From NCBI GenBank assembly GCA_020349905.1, contig CP070702.1, positions 2,338,395 to 2,402,394 on the forward strand: DNA of 64,000 bases, given 5' to 3'. Position numbers and translations under genes: made by a program. Of this stretch, positions 34,540-42,706 are shown piece after piece. Positions within the stretch are counted from its first letter, which is position 1. Each line of letters begins with the position of its first letter. This DNA comes from Candidatus Eiseniibacteriota bacterium (GTDB taxonomy: Bacteria; Eisenbacteria; RBG-16-71-46; JAFGJU01). The notes beneath the pieces are model-generated. The model did no database searches, was not told the DNA's origin, and saw only the letters and a list, made by a program, of their open reading frames with translations.

Positions 34540-37362
34540 ATGCTTTCCTTCTTCATATTTCTCGGCTACGTCGCCTGCCTTCTCCCTGTCATCTTCGCCG
34601 CCAGGAGGGGGGTGCTTGGTGCCGTTCACGTCATCGTCTCAGGCTTCCTGGCCGGCGCGCTCACCGTGCTCCTTGTGGCTCTGCGCATCTACACCGAGGT
34701 CCTTTGGTTTGAAGAGCTGGGCCAGGTGGAGAGATACTGGACGGTGTTCGTCACGAAGCTCTGGCTGTTCGTAGCGGGATTTGTGGCCAGCCTTGCGTTC
34801 TTCTACGTGCAGAAGCTCGTGACCACGGTGCGTGCTCCTGCGGACGCGAAGCAAGGGATGAGGCTGCCTCACGCGGTCTACTTTCTCTACGCCATGATAG
34901 TCTCCATCATACTTGGGAACACCGCGTCCGGATGGTGGGAGAAGGTGCTCCTCTACATGAACCGCGTGCCCTTCGGGCTGGATGACCCCATATTCGGCAA
35001 GGACGCTTCCTTCTACGTCTTCGCGCTGCCGTTCTTCTCCGAGCTGAAGTCTTACATACTGGGCCTCCTCATCCTGTCTACTCTCGGCGTTCTGGGATTG
35101 TATGCCGTCCAGCTGGGCCTCAGGCCTGACACGCTTTCCAGAACGGTGGTGTTCGAGAGGGGATTTCCTATCGAACGCCGCCAGACTCTGTTCAGACTGG
35201 TCACCCACATGTCTATCCAGGGGATTCTCTTCGTGTGCCTGTTCGTCTTTCAGACGCTCCTTGCCATCTGGGATCTCGTCTACTCGGAAAGGGGCGCAGT
35301 TTTTGGGGCCGGCTACACCGACGTGCATGTTCAGGTGGGTGCGTACAAGTTTTTCATGGGAGCTCTCGTTCTGGTGGCGGCGGTCTTTCTTCTGTCTGCC
35401 GTGAGCCGCTCTCATCGCCGTACCTTCGGAGCGGCTTCCATCGCCCTGGGCATCCTGCTCCTCACGTGGCTCATCGGAGTCAAGGCGGTGCCGGCTATCG
35501 TGCAGCAGTACGTGGTCAGCCCGAACGAGCTGGACAAGGAGAGACCCTACATCGAGTACAACATTGCCTACACGCGAAAGGCCTTCGGCCTGGATAGCGA
35601 CAGGATCGTGTCGGTAGATTTCCCCGTGAAGGACGGCATCACGCCGCTCAATCTCAGAGAGGACGAGGCCACGCTGCAGAGCATACGGCTCTGGGATTGG
35701 AGGGTGCTGGAAGCCACCTACAACCAGAACCAGTCCTTCCGCCTCTACTACAGGTTCCTCGACGTGGACATCGACCGCTACCTCATAGACGGGACTCCGG
35801 TCCAGGTGATGCTCTCCGCGAGAGAGCTGGACCAGAGGAGGCTGGCCGAGAAGTCGAAGACGTGGCAGAACCTGCGGCTTGTGTACACGCACGGATACGG
35901 AGCCTGCCTGAACCCGGTGAACATCTTCACGCCCGAGGGCCTGCCAGAGTACTGGACCAAGGACATCCCGCCCGCAAGCAAGTTCCCGGAGCTGCGTCTC
36001 GACCGTCCCGAGATCTACTACGGGGAGGCGCCGAACCACCACGTGTTCGTTAAGACCAGCCACGCGGAGTTTGACTATCCGCGGGGAGCCGAGAACGTGA
36101 CCGCGTTCTACGAAGGAAAGGGTGGGGTGGAGTTGGGAGGTGGCCTGAGAAAGCTCGCGTTCGCCCTTCGCTTCGACGGGCTCAGGCTTCTCACTTCCGG
36201 AGAGCTGGGGCCTCAGAGCCGCATCATGTTCAGGCGTCCCATTCAGGTCAGGGTTCCGACGCTTGCCCCGTTTCTGGTCTATGACCACGATCCCTACCAG
36301 GTCATTGCTGGCGGCAAGCTGTGGTTTATCTGGGACGCGTACACGGTTTCTGACCACTTCCCTTATGCAGAACGTTACTACTACCGGAGAGCCCGGGGAG
36401 GCAGGATAAACTACATACGCAATTCAGTGAAGGTGGTCGTGAACGCTTACGACGGAACGGTCGATTTCTACGTCTTCGAGGACTCCGACCCGATCGTCCA
36501 GGCCTACGCCAGGGCCTTTCCGACGCTCTTCAAACCGGGCAGCGAGATGCCCGAATTCCTCAGAGTCCATACGCGTTACCCCGAGGACTTCTTGAAGATA
36601 CAGGCGGACATATATTCCGTGTATCACATGAACGACCCCAACGTCTTCTACAACCGGGAGGACGCCTGGGAGATCGCCTGGGAAACGTACCAGGGCGACA
36701 CCAGAGAAGTGCTGCCGTACTACGTCGTCATCACGGTGCCCGGAGAGAAACAACAGGAATTCATACAGATGATTCCGTTCACACCTCTCACGACGGACCG
36801 CAGCAATCCCAAACACAACATGGTCGCGTGGCTTGCAGGACGATGCGACGGGGAGAAGTACGGAGAGATCCTGGTCTACAACTTCCCAAAGGAAAGACTC
36901 GTGTACGGTCCTATGCAAGTAGAGATTCGCATCAACCAGAACGACACTATAAGCAAGGACTTCACCCTCTGGAACCAGCAGGGTTCCCGCGTGATCCAGG
37001 GTAACCTGCTTGTGATACCGCTGGCAGACAACAGGCTTCTTTACGTGGAACCCGTCTACCTGCAGGCCACGGTGGGAAAGATGCCGGAGCTCAAGCGCGT
37101 CATCACGTCGTCCGGGGACGATCTGACCTACAGCACCTCTTTCGAGACGTCGCTGAGACAGTTGGTGCGGGGTGAGGGAGTGGCTGTCCACGAGGCCACT
37201 GGCCTTGTAGAAGCGCTCACGGTGAGCGAACAGGCGCGCCGGGCCGCCGAACACTTCCGAAGATACGAGCAGCTGACCGGGCAGGGGAAGATGGCCGAGG
37301 CAGGTGCGGAGCTGGAACGTCTCAGGGAAGCCCTGGAGGCCCTGAAACGCGCCGCAGAATAG
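34540..37362 (+). CDS. UPF0182 family membrane protein
   Basis: 940 residues. ATG 34540 is preceded by AGGAGG; the frame is open upstream but shows no coding character. The N-terminal 330 residues contain about seven hydrophobic segments. The C-terminal 600 residues form a large extracytoplasmic soluble domain with the family segment YIEYNIAYTRKAFGLD. The C-terminal acidic helix (REALEALKRAAE) also fits UPF0182. The function is unknown in the family. The gene is divergent from the amylase and upstream of a GH57 enzyme, but genome neighbourhoods of UPF0182 vary and do not yet give a role. Confidence 0.88.
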   Translation: MLSFFIFLGYVACLLPVIFAARRGVLGAVHVIVSGFLAGALTVLLVALRIYTEVLWFEELGQVERYWTVFVTKLWLFVAGFVASLAFFYVQKLVTTVRAPADAKQGMRLPHAVYFLYAMIVSIILGNTASGWWEKVLLYMNRVPFGLDDPIFGKDASFYVFALPFFSELKSYILGLLILSTLGVLGLYAVQLGLRPDTLSRTVVFERGFPIERRQTLFRLVTHMSIQGILFVCLFVFQTLLAIWDLVYSERGAVFGAGYTDVHVQVGAYKFFMGALVLVAAVFLLSAVSRSHRRTFGAASIALGILLLTWLIGVKAVPAIVQQYVVSPNELDKERPYIEYNIAYTRKAFGLDSDRIVSVDFPVKDGITPLNLREDEATLQSIRLWDWRVLEATYNQNQSFRLYYRFLDVDIDRYLIDGTPVQVMLSARELDQRRLAEKSKTWQNLRLVYTHGYGACLNPVNIFTPEGLPEYWTKDIPPASKFPELRLDRPEIYYGEAPNHHVFVKTSHAEFDYPRGAENVTAFYEGKGGVELGGGLRKLAFALRFDGLRLLTSGELGPQSRIMFRRPIQVRVPTLAPFLVYDHDPYQVIAGGKLWFIWDAYTVSDHFPYAERYYYRRARGGRINYIRNSVKVVVNAYDGTVDFYVFEDSDPIVQAYARAFPTLFKPGSEMPEFLRVHTRYPEDFLKIQADIYSVYHMNDPNVFYNREDAWEIAWETYQGDTREVLPYYVVITVPGEKQQEFIQMIPFTPLTTDRSNPKHNMVAWLAGRCDGEKYGEILVYNFPKERLVYGPMQVEIRINQNDTISKDFTLWNQQGSRVIQGNLLVIPLADNRLLYVEPVYLQATVGKMPELKRVITSSGDDLTYSTSFETSLRQLVRGEGVAVHEATGLVEALTVSEQARRAAEHFRRYEQLTGQGKMAEAGAELERLREALEALKRAAE

Positions 37363-37399
37363 GGACGTGAGGCGGAGAGCGCGGGCAGCCACGCTGCGC

Positions 37400-37415
37400 T
37401 GACACTTTCGTGTCA
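37400..37415 (+). other. small hairpin after the UPF0182 gene
   Basis: TGACAC (37400-37405), TTTC, GTGTCA (37410-37415): a 6-bp stem with a tetraloop, 38 bases after the stop. It could be a processing or weak terminator site. No T run follows. Confidence 0.3.
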
Positions 37416-37511
37416 AATCCGCGTTCTTGTGAGAGCGGCGTTTTCTCGCGACAGCGTCAGCCCCCTTGTGTCGAATTGGCCTTCCCGTAGGCGCTCGCAC
37501 TCCACTTCTTG

Positions 37512-37540
37512 TTGCTATTTCGCGGGTTATGGGATATAAT
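37512..37540 (+). promoter_or_regulatory. sigma70 promoter giving a nearly leaderless GH57 transcript
   Basis: TTGCTA (37512-37517), a 17-base spacer, and a perfect TATAAT (37535-37540). The predicted start of transcription (about 37547) lies only about 4 bases before ATG 37551, and no ribosome site is present. Its sequence resembles the promoter at 28645-28673. Confidence 0.55.
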
Positions 37541-37550
37541 TGAGCTTGTT

Positions 37551-40500
37551 ATGACAGCCCGCAGTGTTTCGGCAGCTTTGATATTGCTCCTGGCTGGCTT
37601 GTGCCTTTCTGCTGTTCCGTCCTTCCCGGCCGTTGTTACCTCCCTGTCAGATGCAGAAGGCGACGACTACGGTCCCGGCACTTACACCTATCCTGGCAAC
37701 AGCGTCTTCACGGCCGGCTCCTTCGACGTGACCGAGTTTAAGGTGAGCGTGGAGGGCAGCCGCGTGGAATTCGTGGTGGACGTGGCCGCCGAGCTGGAAG
37801 ACCCCTGGGGTTCTGGAGCCGGCTTCAGCATTCAGAGCATCGACATCTACATCGACACGGATGGAGTCGAAGGCTCGGGAGCGACGTGGACCCTTGACGG
37901 AAGAAACGCCCGCATTTCCCCCGTAAACGCCTGGGAAATCGCCCTGTGGTGTGCGCCTCCGTTCGACGATTTCCGGAGCCAGATCGTCTATCCTGGTGGG
38001 GGCACGGACACAGTCGGCGTCAGGATCGACGTGGACCAGGCGCAGGGCAGGATCACCCTGTCTGTCCCGAAGGCAACGATAGGCACCCCGTCAGGAAGCT
38101 GGCGCTATGTCGTGCTGATGCTGGGGCAGAACGGATACGAAACCGGGAGGATACGACCGGTAAGAAGGGTGGCCAGCGAATGGTACTTCGGAGGAGGTAG
38201 CGACGGGAACAGCGACTCGAACATCATCGACGTGGTCACTGTCGCGGGTCTTTCTCAGGAGGGAATGCTGGCCAACTACGACCCCGTCACGTCCCAGGTG
38301 TGCGTGCTCTTTGCAGAACCCGACGGCGTCGTCCCGTCCATAATCCACACGCCGGTGAGCGAGGCAGAGGCGAACCTCCCGTTGCGGCTTGATGCGACGG
38401 TCGTGGACAGCGTCGTAGTAGAGGTCCAGGCCCGATATCGACAGGCGGGCGAGTCTCAGTTCAACGTGCTTGACCTGGCCCGCACGGGAATCGGGACCTG
38501 GGGCGGCGAAATACCCGGAGAAGAGGTGACGGAGGGCACGCTGGAGTACTTTCTGTTCGCCGACGACGGGGCGCTGTCCTCCACGCTACCGTCCGACACT
38601 CTGGCCCCCTTCACAGTCAGCGTGGTACCCGACGTCACTTCCCCCGTGATATCCGAGGTGGACGCAAGCCCGTCGACGTTCTACCCTGACGGCGACGGTT
38701 TCAAAGATTCCACTGTCATCTCCTGGCGTCTGTCAGAGCCGTGCTTCACGAGCGTGCGCATACAGGACACTCTGGGACAGGTCGTGCGCCTGCTCGTGGA
38801 CTCCTTACTCCTCAGCTCCGGCACCTCCAGCGCGGAGTGGGACGGTAGGGACGACGGCAGCCAGTTGGCAGGCGACGGAACGTATACTGTGGTGCTCTCG
38901 GCCACCGATCTGTCGGGAAAGGACGCGGCACGAGAGAGCACGTTCGTCGCACTCGGCAGCTCTCCGCCCTCCAAGAAGATAGACGCCGTCTTCCTGTTTC
39001 ACTTCAACCAGAACCTGGTCCCGTACGCAAAGGTGGCTTCCACCGCGTGCTACGTGGGCCTGCTTCAGACTCTTCGCGCGCATCCGACTCTCAAGTTCAT
39101 GATACACATGTCCGGCTGCCTGCTTCACAGCCTGCTCTGGATGGACAGCAGAGCTGTCGAGCTCACGATGGAGGGAGTCTCGGCAGGGCAGTTCGAGATA
39201 GTGGGAAGCACGTACGGACAGAACATAATGTACTCCACTCGCGTCGCTCCGGACGACTTTCAATTCAACGACGAGCAGATAAAGACCCACAGGGAACTCA
39301 TCCAGAAGACCTTCGGGGTAACGCCGGTGAGCTTCTGGAATCCAGAGAGAACCTGGACTCAGAACTTTGTCCAGCTCCTTGCAGACAACGGGTACGAGAA
39401 CGTCCAGGTGGAAGACCACATTCTGTTCGACAGCGGGATAACCGGAAGCGAGTACCTCGTGAGGACTACTTCGTACAACGGAAGGACCGTCAACGTGTTC
39501 GACGACGACAAGTCGTTCGAGGGGACCGTGAACTACGCCATAGACAGCGGAGATTACCAGGCGGTCATCGACTTCCTGCACGCCCGTTATAGCGAGGACG
39601 TGAACGACGAGTTCGCCGTATGCTACCACGAGGACGCCGAGGCCACGGGGCTCTGGGACTACGAGAGCGGAGAGCATCCGTCGGTGGACTGGTCCAACCT
39701 GGACGCCCTGTTGACCGCCCTGGAATCCGACACCCTGATAAACGTGACCACGTACTCCGAATACATGGCGGCCCACGGCGCCTCGGGTTCCGTTGGGACC
39801 ATCGTGGACGGGGCCGCGTCGTGGATGGGAGGCTCTGCCTGGTTCGATGAGAACGCGAGCCCGACCGGCGATGCTTACAGGCAGTTCTTCGACGAGATAA
39901 GGGACACGGTGAACGCCGTGAGGCAGGAGCTCGCGTCCGCTGCCGGGGACACCACCTCTGCGTCGAGGCTTCTGGAGCACGCCTGGTTTAATATCGTTGC
40001 ATACCAGTACGAGTTCCTCGTGCACGGACAGGTGACGCACGTGGGCTACACCGACTGGGAGATGGCTCGAACGGCATACGCTGCAGCCAGGGCTGCACGG
40101 GAGGCCATCCTGATGCAGCCGAGAGAATACGTGGAGGACCTGAATCAGGACGGTGTGGATGAGGTCGTGGTAGTGAACGAATCCGAGATGCTGGTGTTTT
40201 CCACCATGGGAGGCAAGCTGCTCTACTGGTTCAATCTCACCGAGGGAGTGGAGGAACTGGGTGGGGAGAACTTCATGTACTACAACGAGGCCTTCGTGGA
40301 CGAGGCTCATTACGTTCCCCGGCTCGCAGGAGGGACGGACGTCTACACGTGGCTTTCCGGAAACAACATACTTCCCGAGGTCTTCGACTGGGAATTCGAG
40401 GTCAGAAGGCGGGCCTTCGAGGATTCAGTCCTGGTGGACGGCGTGTACGCCGGTAACCTCAGGGGGAGCATCTTCTCACCGGTCACGGTTGCAGGCGGAG

Positions 40501-41264
40501 TGGAATTCTCGCTCAACACCGCAAACTTCATCTTGACGAAGTCGTACTCGCTGAGCGGCGGCACGCTTGAGGTTTCGTACGTCTTCTTCAACAAGCAGCC
40601 CTACGCCCGGACCTTCAGCCTTCACTCCGAGACCGCTCCCTGCCCGTCCTGCCTGGAGGCCATGGACGGCGGCATAGGGAGCCTCAAGTACTGGACCGGA
40701 GCCGACACTCTGTCCTACGTGGCTCCCGGCGTGATAGGAGTGACCAACACGTTGACGGACCACTCGCTTCGCTACGAGTTCGTCTCTGAGCCGGTAGGCC
40801 TTTCCGGACAGGAGACTCTTTTCGGGCTGGAGCTCACACCGGAATTCAGCGCCGTGATTCCGGGACTCGGCCAGGCGAGCTTCGACTTCAGCGTGGTGAG
40901 AAGTGTGGGGAGCATCGGCGTGCCGACCGAGAGCCCTCCGCCCCCCTCGGTGCTTCTGAAGGGATGTTCACCGAATCCCTTTGCTGGCTCCGTGTCGTTG
41001 AGCTTCACGGTCGCGGTAGGGGGCGAAGGCGCCCGCCTCAGCGCCGATGGCGCCGGCCGGGCCAGGCGCGTGTCCTTGAGGGTGTTCGACGTCACGTCCA
41101 GATTCGTAAGGACCATCGTGGACGGCGAGCTTCCTCCCGGCAGTTACGAAGTCGAATGGGACGGAAGAAACGAGAGGGGTAGAAAAGTACCTTCAGGGAT
41201 CTATTTCGTTCGCCTGGAAGCAGACGGAGAGACGGCGGCCGGCAAAGTGGTCAAGATACGGTGA
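37551..41264 (+). CDS. secreted multidomain GH57 glycoside hydrolase with C-terminal sorting domain
   Basis: 1237 residues, ATG 37551, with a signal peptide ending around SFPAV. Residues about 36-260 resemble the glucodextranase C-terminal/DOMON-like domain found with amylopullulanases (DGDDYGPGTYTYP-like start). Ig and FlgD-like modules lie at about 265-470. The GH57 catalytic domain starts at about 475 with the first motif HFNQN. Glu599 in FWNPERTW is the likely nucleophile, and Asp695 in HEDAEATG the likely acid. A long beta-rich region and a FlgD-like sorting domain (about 1145-1237; CSPNPFAG, PSGIYFVRLE) finish the protein. It would act outside the cell on starch, pullulan or branched alpha-glucan. 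The exact specificity is inferred. Confidence 0.88.
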   Translation: MTARSVSAALILLLAGLCLSAVPSFPAVVTSLSDAEGDDYGPGTYTYPGNSVFTAGSFDVTEFKVSVEGSRVEFVVDVAAELEDPWGSGAGFSIQSIDIYIDTDGVEGSGATWTLDGRNARISPVNAWEIALWCAPPFDDFRSQIVYPGGGTDTVGVRIDVDQAQGRITLSVPKATIGTPSGSWRYVVLMLGQNGYETGRIRPVRRVASEWYFGGGSDGNSDSNIIDVVTVAGLSQEGMLANYDPVTSQVCVLFAEPDGVVPSIIHTPVSEAEANLPLRLDATVVDSVVVEVQARYRQAGESQFNVLDLARTGIGTWGGEIPGEEVTEGTLEYFLFADDGALSSTLPSDTLAPFTVSVVPDVTSPVISEVDASPSTFYPDGDGFKDSTVISWRLSEPCFTSVRIQDTLGQVVRLLVDSLLLSSGTSSAEWDGRDDGSQLAGDGTYTVVLSATDLSGKDAARESTFVALGSSPPSKKIDAVFLFHFNQNLVPYAKVASTACYVGLLQTLRAHPTLKFMIHMSGCLLHSLLWMDSRAVELTMEGVSAGQFEIVGSTYGQNIMYSTRVAPDDFQFNDEQIKTHRELIQKTFGVTPVSFWNPERTWTQNFVQLLADNGYENVQVEDHILFDSGITGSEYLVRTTSYNGRTVNVFDDDKSFEGTVNYAIDSGDYQAVIDFLHARYSEDVNDEFAVCYHEDAEATGLWDYESGEHPSVDWSNLDALLTALESDTLINVTTYSEYMAAHGASGSVGTIVDGAASWMGGSAWFDENASPTGDAYRQFFDEIRDTVNAVRQELASAAGDTTSASRLLEHAWFNIVAYQYEFLVHGQVTHVGYTDWEMARTAYAAARAAREAILMQPREYVEDLNQDGVDEVVVVNESEMLVFSTMGGKLLYWFNLTEGVEELGGENFMYYNEAFVDEAHYVPRLAGGTDVYTWLSGNNILPEVFDWEFEVRRRAFEDSVLVDGVYAGNLRGSIFSPVTVAGGVEFSLNTANFILTKSYSLSGGTLEVSYVFFNKQPYARTFSLHSETAPCPSCLEAMDGGIGSLKYWTGADTLSYVAPGVIGVTNTLTDHSLRYEFVSEPVGLSGQETLFGLELTPEFSAVIPGLGQASFDFSVVRSVGSIGVPTESPPPPSVLLKGCSPNPFAGSVSLSFTVAVGGEGARLSADGAGRARRVSLRVFDVTSRFVRTIVDGELPPGSYEVEWDGRNERGRKVPSGIYFVRLEADGETAAGKVVKIR

Positions 41265-41298
41265 GTCAGAACGGTTTCTGGGTGCTGGCTCAGAGGCC

Positions 41299-42369
41299 TC
41301 AGTATTCCTTCGCCTCTTCCTTTCCGTCCAGGACCCTAAAGGCCCCCTCGGCCAGGGCCTGCAATTCTCTCTCGCCGGGAAATACGTGCACAGGGCCCAG
41401 GAAGGCCACGTATTCCGTAATCCAGTCGGTCAACTTGCCTGAATGAGTCATCCCTCCTGTCAGGATGATGCCGTCCACCTGCCCCTTCATGGCCGCTGCC
41501 ATCGCGCCGATTTCCTTGGCAATCTGATACACCATGGCACCGAAAACAAGTCTCGCCCTCTCGTCCCCTGCTTCGATGCGACGCAGCACCTCTTCCACGT
41601 CCGCGGTTCCCAGGTATGCCTTGAGCCCGCTCTCTTTCGACAGGATGTTGAGGAGCTCCTTCTCATCGTACTTGCCCGAGAAACAGAGCTTCACGAGCGG
41701 GCCGATGGGGAGTGTGCCGGCCCGGTTGGGCGTGAAGGGCCCCGCTGCTAGCAGGGCGTTGTTGAGGTCCGAGAGCCTGCCCTTTTTCAGTGCACACACC
41801 GAGATCCCGCCGCCCAGATGCGCCACGACCAGGTTTAGTTCAGTGAGGGGCCTTCCCAGCTGCTCAGCCAGGGCAGCCGCCGTTGAACGTATGTTGAGAG
41901 CGTGGCAGAGACTCGTCCTTTCGATGAGAGGGTGCCCGGAGATACGGGCCTCCGGAATCAGATTGTCCACCGTGACAGGGTCTACTATGAAAGCAGGCAC
42001 TCCAAATTGCTCGGAGAACCTGTCGGCTATGATGGCGCCGAGATTACTCACGTGATTCGCGTGCCTGCACGTCCTGAGCTCTTCCAGCATCGTCGGGGAC
42101 ACCCTGTAGGTCCCTTCCTCCAGCGGGCGGAGCGGTCCTCCTCTTCCCACCACGCCGACGACTTTCACGGAACCGGGAAGGTTCTCCTTCAAACACTCGG
42201 AGATGACTTCCCACCGAAGGTCGAGCTGTTCCGTCACTAGGTCGAATTTCGCCAGCTCCGATGCGTCGTGCTTCACGTTGGTCTCGAAGACGGAACCTTC
42301 CCTGGAATAGATGGCGAGCTTTGTGGAAGTTGACCCCGGATTGATGACGAGCACGACTTCTTTCTTCAT
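41299..42369 (-). CDS. buk: butyrate kinase
   Basis: 356 residues of the acetokinase/ASKHA family with butyrate kinase features. The N-terminal phosphate loop is NPGSTSTKLAIY, HANHVSNLGAIIA is the family segment, the core motif is AHLGGGISVCA, and ILTGGMTHSG lies near the C terminus. The length is close to that of characterised Buk proteins (about 355). An AGGAGAT ribosome site lies upstream of the ATG at 42369 (minus strand). It interconverts butyryl-phosphate and butyrate with ATP in the cytoplasm; branched-chain acyl substrates are possible. No phosphotransbutyrylase gene is in the window. It is convergent with the GH57 gene and divergent from the phosphatase. Confidence 0.93.
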   Translation of the reverse strand: MKKEVVLVINPGSTSTKLAIYSREGSVFETNVKHDASELAKFDLVTEQLDLRWEVISECLKENLPGSVKVVGVVGRGGPLRPLEEGTYRVSPTMLEELRTCRHANHVSNLGAIIADRFSEQFGVPAFIVDPVTVDNLIPEARISGHPLIERTSLCHALNIRSTAAALAEQLGRPLTELNLVVAHLGGGISVCALKKGRLSDLNNALLAAGPFTPNRAGTLPIGPLVKLCFSGKYDEKELLNILSKESGLKAYLGTADVEEVLRRIEAGDERARLVFGAMVYQIAKEIGAMAAAMKGQVDGIILTGGMTHSGKLTDWITEYVAFLGPVHVFPGERELQALAEGAFRVLDGKEEAKEY

Positions 42370-42706
42370 TCCTATCTCCTGTTATCGAGCCTCTTCGCCC
42401 ATTCGGGCTTCCCGACCGCATCGACGCGCGTCACAGACCCGCCTGCGGCCTGCCTCGCCACGTGAGGTGGCGGAGGTGAATCTAGCAAAAACACTGCCTT
42501 GGGGCAACAGGAAGAGGGCGGAAAGGCAGAAGTTGAGGTCGTCAGCGCACGGCGTTGACGCTGCCGAGGGGCGGTGCTAGGATACTCTGGAGTACCGAAG
42601 CGCAGGCTGTTTGGAGTAACCTTGTCAATGTCTGCCACGTAGTTGTATTTGAGGGCCACGAGTTTTAATACGTCACACCTGGCAGTCATGAGGAACCCAT
42701 AGCGTA
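42370..42706 (+). other. 337-base divergent intergenic region (buk / phosphatase)
   Basis: No gene is seen. It holds a hairpin at 42453-42476 (CGCCAC, loop GTGAG, GTGGCG with flanking CCT/AGG and one bulged G). A plus-strand promoter candidate lies at 42555-42583. Another short stem (TGCC/GGCA with a TTGG loop) lies near 42510. No clear minus-strand promoter for buk could be picked out. Confidence 0.5.
42555..42583 (+). promoter_or_regulatory. putative promoter for the SpoIIE-type phosphatase
   Basis: TTGACG (42555-42560), a 17-base spacer and TAGGAT (42578-42583), about 124 bases before ATG 42707. Both boxes are good but not perfect matches to the sigma70 consensus. Confidence 0.45.

Noticed and set aside
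38805-40310. 501-codon minus-strand frame inside the GH57 gene, and similar frames at 34639-36357 and 52286-54112
   Set aside because: Each is the reverse of a strongly supported gene (GH57, UPF0182, RtcB) and shows the biased composition of a shadow frame. No ribosome site or family match is visible.
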